Shown here: piece by piece, positions 55,277-64,000 of the stretch
Position numbering within the stretch: position 1 is the first letter of the stretch
How the letters are laid out: each line of letters begins with the position of its first letter
DNA from: Kluyvera intermedia
GTDB taxonomy: Bacteria; Pseudomonadota; Gammaproteobacteria; Enterobacterales; Enterobacteriaceae
Assembly (NCBI RefSeq): GCF_034424175.1
Contig: NZ_CP139986.1
Location: 4,464,001 to 4,528,000 of the forward strand
DNA length: 64,000 nt
Direction of reading: 5' to 3'
The notes under the pieces: model-generated
What the model was told of the DNA's origin: nothing
Databases searched by the model: none
What the model saw: only the letters and a program-made list of their open reading frames with translations
Program-made: the position numbers and the translations under genes

Positions 55277-56178
55277 TATTTCTCCCGTTTGGCGCGTGGA
55301 TGCGCCGCATCGTACACCGTAGCAAGGTGTTGAAAATCAAGGTGGGTATAGATTTGAGTGGTCGAGAGGTTCGCATGGCCTAACAACTCCTGCACACCGC
55401 GCAGATCGCCGCTCGACTCCAGCATATGGGTAGCAAACGAGTGGCGCAGTTTATGGGGATTTACATGGCTGTTCAGCCCCTGCTTGATGCCCCATTCGGC
55501 AAAGCGTTTTTGCACATTACGCGCGGAAATACGTTTGCCCAACTTCGACAGAAACAGCGCATCATCATCACCGCCAAACAATCCGCGTAAATCCAGCCAG
55601 TGCTCAATCCACGCCACGGCATTACGGCCAATTGGCAGGCGGCGTTCTTTGCTGCCTTTACCCATCACCCAGACTTCGCCGGTATCTAAATCGAGATGTT
55701 TGATATCCAGCCCAACCAGTTCGGATAATCGCAAACCCGCGCCGTACATCACTTCAAGCATCGCGCGGTCGCGTACTGCCAGCGGGTCATTGAGATCGAT
55801 ATCCAACAGGCGGTTGACGTCGTCGACGTCGATATTTTTAGGAAGATGGCGCGGGGCTTTCGGGGCCGCAATCCCTTTTGCAGGATTCGCCGGTAGCTCG
55901 CCCTGGCTGACCATCCAATCAAAGAAACTGCGCAGTGCTGACAGGCGTAGCGCCAGGCTCGCTGCTCCCAAGCCTTTACGCCGGCTACGGGTGGCGAAAC
56001 TACGTACCATCGCAGCATCACATTGTTGCCAATTCTGCATGCCCATTGCGGCGGCCAGTTCAATAATGGCATCAAGCTGACGCTGATAGTTCAGCAATGT
56101 TATCGGGCTAAGCTGACGCTCTACGCCCAGATAGCGCAAAAAGCGCGTGACGGCGGGCGCCAGAGAGATGTCGGTCAT
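55276..56178 (-). CDS. xerC: Site-specific tyrosine recombinase XerC
   Basis: With XerD it resolves chromosome dimers at dif under FtsK control. It is 300 residues, two longer than E. coli near the N-terminus. All catalytic residues are visible: R150, K174, H242, R245, H268 and the nucleophile Y277. An N-terminal SAM-like DNA-binding domain precedes them. It overlaps yigA by 4 bases. This is the housekeeping recombinase, not a phage or integron integrase. Confidence 0.98.
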   Translation of the reverse strand: MTDISLAPAVTRFLRYLGVERQLSPITLLNYQRQLDAIIELAAAMGMQNWQQCDAAMVRSFATRSRRKGLGAASLALRLSALRSFFDWMVSQGELPANPAKGIAAPKAPRHLPKNIDVDDVNRLLDIDLNDPLAVRDRAMLEVMYGAGLRLSELVGLDIKHLDLDTGEVWVMGKGSKERRLPIGRNAVAWIEHWLDLRGLFGGDDDALFLSKLGKRISARNVQKRFAEWGIKQGLNSHVNPHKLRHSFATHMLESSGDLRGVQELLGHANLSTTQIYTHLDFQHLATVYDAAHPRAKREK

Positions 56179-56882
56179 ACGCGTTCAATCCAACGTTCCA
56201 GCAGACCCGGTAGCATCAGCGCAATCTCCTGTAACAGCTGCGTCCCCTGTCCCGGCTGGTAATGCTGCGGGTCACGGCTGCTGAACAAGATAACGCCCAG
56301 ATCCCCATCACTGCCCATCATCGACATGGCCACGGAACCCACGGCTTTGGCTTCTGGCAGCACCAGCAAAAGCTCTGGGCCGTTAAGATTACCAAGATAG
56401 TGATTTGATTGGCCTAAGCGCTGTATACGCAGCGGCTCGAACGCCTGACGCGAAAGAACCAGATGGGTATATTTCGACGGCGCACCTAAGCGCCAGCGAT
56501 CGGAGAATAGCCGCAGCGATGCTCCCGCCAAACCCAATTCGCGCGCCCAACGGTGAAAGCGTAACAGGAGGTCATCCAGACTTTCAGCGCAAGCCAGCCG
56601 GTTTTGCAGATGCAGCAGACGATAGAACAGGCCTTCATTGACTGCCGCCTGATCCATCAGCTGATCCATATTCTCTTCCAGCATGGCGATATAGTTGCGC
56701 GAGCGCGCCATGTGCCACTCAACCAGCGACACCATTCCCCGCACCGGGTGCGGTACGCGCATTTGCTCGACAACCGCAGAATTTCGAATAAAGAATTCAG
56801 GATGTTGCAACAGATAATCAATAACTGCGTGGTCATTTAACAACGCAGTGGCATCCTGTTGTTCTTCCCCGACATGTTTCAT
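56175..56882 (-). CDS. yigA: DUF484 / GAF-like protein YigA
   Basis: A 235-residue protein of the DUF484 family, with a helical N-terminal part (VIDYLLQHPEFFIRNSAVVEQMRVPHP) and a GAF-like C-terminal domain. Its function is not known. The conserved position between dapF and xerC, with 4-base overlaps on both sides, shows that it is co-translated with them. Confidence 0.92.
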   Translation of the reverse strand: MKHVGEEQQDATALLNDHAVIDYLLQHPEFFIRNSAVVEQMRVPHPVRGMVSLVEWHMARSRNYIAMLEENMDQLMDQAAVNEGLFYRLLHLQNRLACAESLDDLLLRFHRWARELGLAGASLRLFSDRWRLGAPSKYTHLVLSRQAFEPLRIQRLGQSNHYLGNLNGPELLLVLPEAKAVGSVAMSMMGSDGDLGVILFSSRDPQHYQPGQGTQLLQEIALMLPGLLERWIERV

Positions 56883-57703
56883 AGATGAATAAATCCGTCA
56901 TAGACGTGTGCCGCCGGGCCAGTCATAAACAACGGTTGGCCCGGGCCTTTCCAGGCGATATCAAGACGCCCGCCCGGCAATTCCACGCGCACTTCTTCCG
57001 CCAACAAACCTTGTTGAATGCCGACCGCGACCGCCGCGCAAGCACCGCTTCCGCAGGCCTGAGTTTCACCGGCACCGCGTTCATACACGCGCAAACGGAT
57101 ATGTTCACGCGCGACAATCTGCATAAAACCAATGTTTGCGCGTTCAGGAAAGCGTTCATGACTTTCCATCACCGGGCCTAGCGTTTCGACCGCCGCGGTG
57201 TCGACGTTATCGACTTGAATCACGCAGTGCGGGTTCCCCATAGAAACCACGCCGCACAATACTGTCTGTTCCGCTACACGCATAATATAGGTCTTTTCCG
57301 CTTTATTGGCGCGGAAAGGCACCTGCGACGGCTCAAAGTTCGGCTCACCCATATTGACGCGAACCAGCTCGTCGTCCGTTACGGTTAATACCATACGACC
57401 GTTTGCCGTACTCACACGGATGTCACGTTTATTGGTCAGGCCTTTCAGCCGTACGAAGCGAGCAAAACAGCGTGCACCGTTACCACACTGCGATACTTCG
57501 CTACCGTCAGCGTTAAAGATGCGGTAGTGAAAATCCAGGTCAGGATCGTAAGGCGGCTCAACGACCAGCAGTTGGTCGAAGCCCACACCATGATGCCTGT
57601 CCGCCAGGCGACGAATCAGCTCTGGCGAGAAAAAAACATTCTGCGTTACCGCGTCGACAACCATGAAATCGTTGCCGAGGCCATGCATTTTAGAAAACTG
57701 CAT
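56879..57703 (-). CDS. dapF: Diaminopimelate epimerase
   Basis: A PLP-independent epimerase converting LL- to meso-diaminopimelate for lysine and peptidoglycan. The ATG at 57703 gives 274 residues, the E. coli length, six bases after GGAG; an ATG one codon earlier is less well spaced. The two catalytic cysteines are in SQCGNGARC (C73) and ACGSGACAA (about C217). It follows lptM by 35 bases. Confidence 0.98.
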   Translation of the reverse strand: MQFSKMHGLGNDFMVVDAVTQNVFFSPELIRRLADRHHGVGFDQLLVVEPPYDPDLDFHYRIFNADGSEVSQCGNGARCFARFVRLKGLTNKRDIRVSTANGRMVLTVTDDELVRVNMGEPNFEPSQVPFRANKAEKTYIMRVAEQTVLCGVVSMGNPHCVIQVDNVDTAAVETLGPVMESHERFPERANIGFMQIVAREHIRLRVYERGAGETQACGSGACAAVAVGIQQGLLAEEVRVELPGGRLDIAWKGPGQPLFMTGPAAHVYDGFIHL

Positions 57704-57738
57704 CATCTACTCCAGTTGCGCGGAACAGAACGTATAAA

Positions 57739-57942
57739 TTAGTAATTAACCTGCGTCGGCCCGCCGGAATCACCACGGTCATTGCGATCCGGGGTATCGC
57801 TTTGCACCGGAGGGGTCACGGGTTTGGTCGGTGGAGCTTCCGTTTTATCAGCCGGAGGAAAATAAAGCGGGCCTTTCAGGCCGCAGCCAGCAAGGCTAAA
57901 CAATGCGAGTAACAATGCCAGCGGTCGAAAAATCTTATTCAT
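57739..57942 (-). CDS. lptM: Small lipoprotein LptM (YifL)
   Basis: A 67-residue lipoprotein: a positively charged N-terminus, hydrophobic segment (PLALLLALFSLA) and lipobox LAGC with the acylated cysteine at residue 20, then a Pro/Asp-rich tail. In E. coli LptM helps assembly and disulfide maturation of the LPS transporter LptD in the outer membrane. Divergent from cyaY and upstream of dapF. Confidence 0.93.
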   Translation of the reverse strand: MNKIFRPLALLLALFSLAGCGLKGPLYFPPADKTEAPPTKPVTPPVQSDTPDRNDRGDSGGPTQVNY

Positions 57943-58080
57943 TGTGAAGATGCCTGTAGTTCAATGCTTTCTGTTTTCTATCATCGCAGGAGAAGCCGCA
58001 AAAGCAAGTGTTAAGCACCTGACTGCAACGTGATTTGTTTCACGCTATACTGCCGAATCACTAAAAAACGGGAAACAACA

Positions 58081-58401
58081 ATGAACGACAGTGAATTTCA
58101 TCAATTGGCCGACACCCTGTGGATGACCATTGAAGAGCGCCTGGACAATTGGGACGGTGACAGCGATATCGACTGCGAGATCAATGGCGGTGTGCTGACC
58201 CTTAGCTTTGATAACGGCAGCAAAATTATCATTAATCGCCAGGAGCCACTGCACCAGGTGTGGTTAGCAACCAAGCAGGGCGGCTACCATTTTGACCTGA
58301 AAGGCGATGAGTGGATTTGCGACCGCAGCGGTGAAAACTTCTGGGATTTACTGGAACAAGCTGCAACGCAGCAGGCGGGGGAAGCGGTTAGCTTCCGTTA
58401 A
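58081..58401 (+). CDS. cyaY: Frataxin-like iron-sulfur assembly protein CyaY
   Basis: A bacterial frataxin that binds iron and modulates the IscS cysteine desulfurase. The ATG at 58081 (MNDSEFHQLAD) gives 106 residues as in E. coli, after GGGAAAC; upstream codons in frame are not used. The acidic first helix (WDGDSDIDCE) and the beta-sheet segment KQGGYHFDLKGDEWI are typical. It converges on cyaA with a REP cluster between. Confidence 0.97.
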   Translation: MNDSEFHQLADTLWMTIEERLDNWDGDSDIDCEINGGVLTLSFDNGSKIIINRQEPLHQVWLATKQGGYHFDLKGDEWICDRSGENFWDLLEQAATQQAGEAVSFR

Positions 58402-58410
58402 GCGCCAATT

Positions 58411-58532
58411 GCCGGATGGCGGTGTAAACACCTTATCCGGCCTACCAACTGAAGCGCAATCCCGGAGTCGGCGTAAACGCCTCGTCCGGGCTACAAATGA
58501 CAGGTAGCCCGGCCAAGCAACGCGCCGCCGGG
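58411..58532. repeat. REP/BIME cluster between cyaY and cyaA
   Basis: Three GC-rich REP-like units in about 120 bases: GCCGGATGGCGGTGTAAACACC, CCGGAGTCGGCGTAAACGCC and GTAGCCCGGCC...GCGCCGCCGGG. They fill the gap between the two convergent genes. Confidence 0.85.
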
Positions 58533-58539
58533 ATTTATA

Positions 58540-61089
58540 TTATGAAAAATACTGCTGCAGCAGCGGCGTATTATCGTTGTCCTGATTGGACGGCGGCGGT
58601 GGGGTAATCGCCTGGCTACGGAATGGGATCACCTGCGTGCGGCCATCGACTTTCACAATCTGATAGAACTGCGGCAAGTTGAAGTTGATAAAGCTTGAGC
58701 CGTAGGTAAAGCGGTCGTGCGACGATGAGTAGAAACGGCTGACGTCACGCACCAGCTCCTCTTTACTCCCCTCACAGTGGTGATAAACCTCTGCGCGGTT
58801 GCTCTCGTCGAGAATATAGATATTAAAGCCCTGCTCTTCACCCGATGCTTCAAAGAAGAACTGGATAATCCCTTCGCTGGCAAAGCCATCAACAACCGGT
58901 GGTAACTCCACGTGGTTGGTCTCAACTTGTACCGACAGACCATGCAGCTTGTTGTGCGAAATCGCGCCATAGAACTCAATGGCGTTTTCCAGCTTCTGCA
59001 CCGACACATTCAGGCGCTCAAAGAAGAGACCCCAAGTCTGCCCGGAGACGCGCAGCGCTTTGAAGCGGCCCGTTTCATGGCGAGTGCTTGAAAGGCGCAG
59101 TTCGATACACTCAGACACCAGTTGCTGCACGCGGGTACGAATCAAGCCGCGCAGATGCTGGCTGTAGCAGAACACTTCGACGCTATCCGGCGGCGCAGCA
59201 TCCTGGTGCATTTTACCGAGGATGGTTTTCAACGCCTCGATCATCGCCTGCTCGCCGTTAAAGTGCAGCGTACGCACTTCGTTCCACGAGTTGCGATACA
59301 GCAGGTCAACGCTGCCGACCAGGCATTTCTGGTCTTCGCCGAAGCTGAAGATATCGAGCTTGCGGAAGTCGAAATGTACGACCTGATTGCGGAAAGCCGC
59401 CGTCGGGTCATATTCGAGGTTAACGATAATCGCCAGGTGGCGAATTTCACACGGGCTGTACAGTGCTTTCGGGGTCGGCGACGGCAGGCGTAGCGGGAAG
59501 TGGTGCGATACGTCAGCGACCATTTCCTGCAATTTCGCCAGATCGACAATCTCATTGCCTTTGATAAACAGGCGCGTACGAGAGGTCAACAGGCCGTTAA
59601 ACCAGGCCCAGGCCACCAGCTTATTAAGATAGCGGTTATATTCCAGCGGCTGATGGCTAACAATCGATTCCATGTTCGGCGCGCGGTTGTAGAGATACCA
59701 ACCCGTACGGTTAGCACGTCCCGGCGGAACATAGATAAAGGTCAGATTCGGTTCGGAAAGATCCGGTGAAATTTGCGGGTTAACCAGCGTCACTTTACCC
59801 GGCAATGCTTCAAACGCCGCATACAGTTTACGCGTCAGCACACCGATATCCTGCGGACTGGCGGATACGCTGAGATTATTGCGGCGAGCAAAGCGGATCA
59901 GATTACGGTAGCTTTGCATCATGGCATCAAGCAGTTCGTTGTGCGCTTCACGCACCTGATCGATTTTCCAGTTGGCGCGGTTGTCGAGCATCGCCAGACG
60001 TTCTTCGCTCCAGCCCCACTCTTTCACCAGTTGCCCAATCACCTCACGACGCCAGCCAACGCAGGCACGTTCACGACTGAGCTTTTCGCACACTTTCAGA
60101 TAGAAGCAGCGGCGGACGAGATCCAGACGGGTGTCGTCTTCAATGGCCTTCAGATACTCAGTGACGCGCTCCAGCATCATGCAGTAAGCGTCGAGACCAA
60201 AGGAGACAATCTCGCCGTCGTGCAGGCGCTGTTTAATATCTTTCGCCAACAGGCGGGTACCAGGATATTCCCAAGAATAAGCTTCAAGCAGCAGAGTTTT
60301 CAGCACCGCTTTATACGGTGAGTCGATACTCTTATAGAGCTGCCACAGGCTTGCGCCAAAGTATTCTTCGGCGGAGAGCGAACTCAATCCACCGAGGTCG
60401 AGCCATTCGTTTGGCGTCAGCACACCCTGAGCGTAAAGCGTCATGACGTAATCGTCGTAATGCTCTTCTTCTTCGCACGGCACCATATTCCACAGAATAC
60501 GTTTGCCGGCCAGGCGCACCGCCGTACGGTAAAACTCGTCGAGCAGTAAAATATGCTGTGTTGAACCGCAGTCTTCGCCGCCGAGACTGCCGCTTTCATT
60601 GTGACGGAAGCGGTTTTCGTCGATCAGGAAGAAGCTGACTTCAACGCCAAGCGACGCCGCCCAGCTTTCCAGCAGGCTGCATTTTCGTTGCAATAGTTGG
60701 CGTTCATCATTATCGAGCCACGACTGATGGCAGACCCAGATATCGAGGTCGGAAGAACAGCTCTGGCCGACGGACGAGGTGCTGCCCATCGAGTAGATGC
60801 CTGTTATCGGCAGCTCGCCCTTCGCGGAGATCTGCGGCGCCATGCCGCGATGCAGTTCGAGCTCATCAAGGTAATGACGTTGGGTTTCATCAGGCGTGTA
60901 AATGCAGATGCCCTTGGGAACGTTACCGTCAAGGTAACCCGGCATCAGCGGATGATGATAATGTAATAATGTCGGCAGTAGACTGTATACCTGCTGGAAA
61001 GCAGGGCCCATGGCTGCAAGCGCGCGATCTACACGCAGTTGGTTGATGGCATCCAGTCTCTGTTTAAGCGTCTCAATATAGAGGTACAA
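58540..61089 (-). CDS. cyaA: Adenylate cyclase, class I
   Basis: It makes cAMP from ATP and is activated through phosphorylated EIIA-Glc. The start is most likely TTG at 61089 (reading MYLYIETLKQRLDA), the unusual start conserved from E. coli, giving 849 residues against 848; an ATG seven codons earlier is in frame. The catalytic aspartates are D114 and D116 (SCSSDLDIW). The C-terminal half is the regulatory domain. TTG initiation is known to keep expression low. Confidence 0.96.
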   Translation of the reverse strand: MYLYIETLKQRLDAINQLRVDRALAAMGPAFQQVYSLLPTLLHYHHPLMPGYLDGNVPKGICIYTPDETQRHYLDELELHRGMAPQISAKGELPITGIYSMGSTSSVGQSCSSDLDIWVCHQSWLDNDERQLLQRKCSLLESWAASLGVEVSFFLIDENRFRHNESGSLGGEDCGSTQHILLLDEFYRTAVRLAGKRILWNMVPCEEEEHYDDYVMTLYAQGVLTPNEWLDLGGLSSLSAEEYFGASLWQLYKSIDSPYKAVLKTLLLEAYSWEYPGTRLLAKDIKQRLHDGEIVSFGLDAYCMMLERVTEYLKAIEDDTRLDLVRRCFYLKVCEKLSRERACVGWRREVIGQLVKEWGWSEERLAMLDNRANWKIDQVREAHNELLDAMMQSYRNLIRFARRNNLSVSASPQDIGVLTRKLYAAFEALPGKVTLVNPQISPDLSEPNLTFIYVPPGRANRTGWYLYNRAPNMESIVSHQPLEYNRYLNKLVAWAWFNGLLTSRTRLFIKGNEIVDLAKLQEMVADVSHHFPLRLPSPTPKALYSPCEIRHLAIIVNLEYDPTAAFRNQVVHFDFRKLDIFSFGEDQKCLVGSVDLLYRNSWNEVRTLHFNGEQAMIEALKTILGKMHQDAAPPDSVEVFCYSQHLRGLIRTRVQQLVSECIELRLSSTRHETGRFKALRVSGQTWGLFFERLNVSVQKLENAIEFYGAISHNKLHGLSVQVETNHVELPPVVDGFASEGIIQFFFEASGEEQGFNIYILDESNRAEVYHHCEGSKEELVRDVSRFYSSSHDRFTYGSSFINFNLPQFYQIVKVDGRTQVIPFRSQAITPPPPSNQDNDNTPLLQQYFS

Positions 61090-61498
61090 GACATATCGCC
61101 TGATGTTCAAACCTCGACGTATCTTTAAACAATGCAGGTACGGAGGTTTTTAATATTTCAACAAGAAGAACCGTTACCGTTTATCGCCCGCCGTTGTGAT
61201 GATTAAAATTCGGGCAAAAATCGGTTTAAAACGTGATCAATCTAACACCTTGCCGGTTGACGGTAAAGAATGTTGCACTACAACAAGTGTAGCATCTAAT
61301 GCTGTTGTAAACCCCGGCATACGATCAAGACAGTGCCAGTAATACCAGGTAAACACAACTCCGTTTACGTCTGCCATCATTTACACAACAGGCATGTTTC
61401 CTGCATTGCGATTAGTTCAGAGTATGAAACCCTGAAAACTAACATCATTAAGTCAACAATGTTAGGATGAACAACGGACGATAATGACGGTAACAAGC
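61090..61498. promoter_or_regulatory. Divergent cyaA-hemC control region
   Basis: A gap of about 400 bases between divergent genes with the promoters of both. It contains the CRP-like site at 61232-61248 and an interrupted dyad at about 61279-61309 (TACAAC...AGCAT-cta-ATGCT-GTTGTA). I cannot fix individual -35/-10 pairs with confidence. Confidence 0.55.
61232..61248 (-). promoter_or_regulatory. CRP-like site upstream of cyaA
   Basis: GTGTTAGATTGATCACG on the minus strand closely resembles the E. coli cyaA CRP site, where CRP-cAMP represses the main promoter. One half-site (TCACG) is strong and the other (TGTTA) is weak. Confidence 0.7.
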
Positions 61499-62440
61499 AT
61501 GTTAGACAAAGTTTTGAGAATTGCCACACGCCAAAGTCCGCTCGCTCTCTGGCAAGCGTACTATGTAAAAGAACGCCTGATGGCTTGCCATCCAGGGCTG
61601 ACGGTGACGCTTGTCCCGATGGTTACCCGCGGTGACATTATCCTTGATACTCCGCTGGCCAAAGTGGGTGGCAAGGGGCTTTTTGTCAAAGAGCTTGAGC
61701 TGGCACTGCTTGAAGATCGCGCCGATATCGCCGTGCATTCAATGAAAGATGTGCCCGTCGAGTTCCCAGAAGGACTGGGCCTCGTGACCATTTGTGAGCG
61801 CGAAGACCCACGTGATGCCTTCGTGTCGAACCATTTCACCTGCATGGATGACCTCCCAGCGGGAAGCATCGTGGGCACCTCCAGCCTGCGTCGCCAGTGC
61901 CAGATTGCCCAGCGCCGCCCGGATCTGGTGATTCGCTCGCTGCGCGGGAACGTCGGCACGCGTCTAAGCAAACTCGATAACGGCGATTACGATGCCATTA
62001 TTTTGGCCGTCGCTGGACTCAAGCGTCTTGAGCTGGATGCCCGCATCCGCCAACCGATGTCACCAGAAGAATCGCTTCCGGCCGTGGGTCAAGGCGCAGT
62101 CGGCATTGAATGTCGCCTGGGTGATGAGCAAACTCGCGCACTGCTCGCACCGCTGAACCACGACGAAACCGCCGTTCGCGTGTGCGCCGAGCGCGCCATG
62201 AATACGCGCCTGGAAGGCGGCTGTCAGGTTCCTATTGGCAGCTATGCTGAGCTTATCGACGGCGAGTTGTGGCTACGCGCACTGGTTGGTGCGCCGGACG
62301 GCAGTGAAACGGTACGCGGCGAACGTCGTGGTAAACCTGAAGACGCCGAACGCATGGGTATTGAGCTGGCCGATGAACTGCTGGATAACGGTGCCCGAGA
62401 GATTCTGGCTGCGGTTTACGACGGAGACGCCGCCGTATGA
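61499..62440 (+). CDS. hemC: Porphobilinogen deaminase (hydroxymethylbilane synthase)
   Basis: It links four porphobilinogens into hydroxymethylbilane in haem and sirohaem synthesis. The ATG at 61499 (MLDKVLRIATRQ) gives 313 residues, matching the E. coli protein; an ATG at 61484 adds five residues and has a somewhat better ribosome site. The dipyrromethane cofactor cysteine is C242 (LEGGCQVPIG) and the catalytic aspartate D84 (SMKD). It overlaps hemD by 4 bases. Confidence 0.97.
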   Translation: MLDKVLRIATRQSPLALWQAYYVKERLMACHPGLTVTLVPMVTRGDIILDTPLAKVGGKGLFVKELELALLEDRADIAVHSMKDVPVEFPEGLGLVTICEREDPRDAFVSNHFTCMDDLPAGSIVGTSSLRRQCQIAQRRPDLVIRSLRGNVGTRLSKLDNGDYDAIILAVAGLKRLELDARIRQPMSPEESLPAVGQGAVGIECRLGDEQTRALLAPLNHDETAVRVCAERAMNTRLEGGCQVPIGSYAELIDGELWLRALVGAPDGSETVRGERRGKPEDAERMGIELADELLDNGAREILAAVYDGDAAV

Positions 62441-63177
62441 CCATCCTGGTAACCCGCCCCTCTCCACAAGGAGAAGAGTTAGTGAGCCGTTTACGCGCGC
62501 TGGGGCGAGTGGCCTGGAGTTTCCCACTGATTGATTTTACCCCCGGCCGAGAGCTGAATACGCTCGGCCAATCGTTGCAGACATTGGGCGACGGGGATTT
62601 AATTTTCGCGCTGTCGCAACACGCCGTCAGCTTCGCGCATGCGCAGCTACAGCAACAGCACCTTCGCTGGCCAACCTCGGCACACTATTTTGCGATTGGC
62701 CGCACCACGGCATTAGCCCTGCATCAGGTCAACGGTCTCGATGTTCGTTATCCATTAGATCGGGAAATTAGCGAAGTGTTGCTACAATTACCTGAATTGC
62801 AAACTATTGCGGGAAAAAAGGCGCTCATCTTGCGTGGTAACGGCGGACGTGAATTGCTCGCTGAAACCCTCACCGCACGGGGTGCCGATGTGACGCTTTG
62901 TGAATGTTATCAACGCAGCCCCATCCACTACGATGGCGCGGAAGAAGCGATGCGCTGGCAGTCGCGTGAAGTCACGACGATTGTGGTCACCAGTGGTGAA
63001 ATGTTGCAACAACTGTTGACGCTCATTCCTCTCTGGTACCGGGAAAACTGGCTGCTTAAGTGCCGGTTACTGGTGGTGAGTGAACGCATTGCAAAACTTG
63101 CCCAGGAGATGGGCTGGCAGGATATTCAGGTTGCCGATAGCGCAGACAACGATGCGCTGCTGCGCGCATTACAATAA
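62437..63177 (+). CDS. hemD: Uroporphyrinogen-III synthase
   Basis: It cyclises hydroxymethylbilane with inversion of ring D to give uroporphyrinogen III. It is 246 residues, the E. coli length, beginning MTILVTRPSPQGEELV, with the loosely conserved two-domain fold of the family (for example VTSGEMLQQL near 188-197). Its ATG overlaps the hemC stop (ATGA), so it is co-translated. Confidence 0.97.
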   Translation: MTILVTRPSPQGEELVSRLRALGRVAWSFPLIDFTPGRELNTLGQSLQTLGDGDLIFALSQHAVSFAHAQLQQQHLRWPTSAHYFAIGRTTALALHQVNGLDVRYPLDREISEVLLQLPELQTIAGKKALILRGNGGRELLAETLTARGADVTLCECYQRSPIHYDGAEEAMRWQSREVTTIVVTSGEMLQQLLTLIPLWYRENWLLKCRLLVVSERIAKLAQEMGWQDIQVADSADNDALLRALQ

Positions 63178-63198
63178 CTCTCAAAATTGGAAGCCATA

Positions 63199-64000
63199 AT
63201 GACGGAACAAAAAGAAAACTCCGCCGTGGTTGAAGAGTCCAGGGACGCCGTGAACACCACGCCAAAACCCGACACTCGTAAGCCAGAAAATGCTGAGAAA
63301 AAAAATAACGGCGGGAAAACTAGCCTGGTGTTGAGCGCGGTCGCGATCGCCATTGCACTGGCAGCAGGCGTTGGCCTGTACGGCTGGGGCAAACAGCAGG
63401 CCGTCAACCAGTCCTCTACCAGCGATACGCTCGCGAATCAGCTTATTGCGCTGCAAAAAACGCAGGATGCGCAAAAAGAGGCGCTGGAGACCACTCTCAA
63501 ACAGCAGGCGACTCAACTGGAAGAGGCGAAAGCCCAACAGAGTGAACTGGCTAAGCAGCTTGATGAACTCCAGCAAAAGGTTGCCGCTATCTCAGGTACC
63601 GACTCCAAAACCTGGTTGCTCTCGCAGGCTGATTTCCTCGTGAAACTGGCAGGGCGCAAACTGTGGAGCGATCAGGATGCCACCACCGCTGCCGCACTGC
63701 TGAAAAGCGCCGATGCTAGCCTTGCCGATATGAACGATCCCAGTTTAATCGCAGCTCGTCGGGCGATCACTGAAGATATCGCCAGTCTTGCCGCCGTTTC
63801 TCAGGTGGATTACGACGGCATCATTCTTAAGGTGAATCAGTTGGCAAACCAGGTCGATAACCTGCGTCTGGCCGATAACAATACCGATGGTTCACCGATG
63901 GATAACGACGACAGCGAACTGTCTGCATCACTGGGTGAATGGCGCGTTAATCTGCAAAAAAGCTGGCAGAACTTTATGGACAGCTTTATTACCATTCGCC
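63199..64000 (+). CDS. hemX: HemX family membrane protein, N-terminal part (cut by window edge)
   Basis: The first 267 residues of a HemX-type protein. It starts MTEQKENSAVVEES, has a charged disordered segment, one membrane helix at about 41-63 and a long coiled coil (about 75-130), then a helical periplasmic domain. It was once annotated as a uroporphyrinogen III methyltransferase, but that activity is not supported and its role is unclear. It follows hemD after 21 bases in the hemCDXY operon; hemY would lie beyond the window. Confidence 0.95.
   Translation, partial: MTEQKENSAVVEESRDAVNTTPKPDTRKPENAEKKNNGGKTSLVLSAVAIAIALAAGVGLYGWGKQQAVNQSSTSDTLANQLIALQKTQDAQKEALETTLKQQATQLEEAKAQQSELAKQLDELQQKVAAISGTDSKTWLLSQADFLVKLAGRKLWSDQDATTAAALLKSADASLADMNDPSLIAARRAITEDIASLAAVSQVDYDGIILKVNQLANQVDNLRLADNNTDGSPMDNDDSELSASLGEWRVNLQKSWQNFMDSFITIR

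Noticed and set aside
55276..56178. Tyrosine recombinase as a sign of an integrative element
   Set aside because: It is XerC in its conserved dapF-yigA-xerC-yigB context; no attachment-site duplication or mobile genes are nearby.

Overview
The window is ordinary core chromosome of an Enterobacteriaceae bacterium, most like Citrobacter. Nearly every protein can be matched from memory to its E. coli K-12 / Salmonella counterpart in the same local order. The 16S variable regions and the divergence of proteins such as HemG and PldA argue against E. coli itself. I see no prophage, insertion sequence, CRISPR array, toxin system or other accessory island, and I do not claim a new multi-gene system.

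Left block (1-13,675): the transcription/translation cluster, read on the minus strand. It holds secE-nusG, rplK-rplA, rplJ-rplL-rpoB-rpoC, the thrU-tyrU-glyT-thrT-tufB tRNA/EF-Tu operon and murB-birA, with coaA on the plus strand. The control elements are readable: the L1 target in the rplK leader, the L10 leader with its promoter, and the rplL-rpoB attenuator/processing hairpins.

Middle (13,935-19,352): one complete rRNA operon on the minus strand (16S, tRNA-Glu(UUC), 23S, 5S) with P1/P2 promoters, boxA sites and a terminator.

Right block (19,414-64,000): hemG-trkH-yigZ-pepQ, fadBA, fre, ubiD, rfaH, tatD, tatABC, ubiE-ubiJ-ubiB, rmuC, udp, dlhH, metE/metR, yigM, yigL, pldB, rhtB, rhtC, recQ, pldA, yigI, rarD, corA, uvrD, lptM-dapF-yigA-xerC-yigB, cyaY, cyaA, hemC-hemD-hemX (the last cut by the window edge). 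Functions include haem and ubiquinone synthesis, beta-oxidation, Tat export, methionine synthesis, Mg2+ and K+ transport, DNA repair, dimer resolution and cAMP synthesis. Regulatory sites seen include a FadR operator, a LexA box, CRP sites and Met boxes.

The most notable feature is the junction. In E. coli and S. Typhimurium hemG flanks rrnA, while murB flanks rrnB about 130 kb away. Here one rRNA operon joins hemG directly to murB, so the rrnA-rrnB interval, which carries essential genes, is absent from between them. This points to an inter-rrn rearrangement with that segment relocated, or to an assembly join through rRNA repeats. Smaller points of interest are the corA leader with a 16-codon reading frame and a strong hairpin, a perfect inverted repeat over the yigM start, a 113-bp tail-to-tail overlap of metR and yigM, and a repeat-like block in the rplJ leader.
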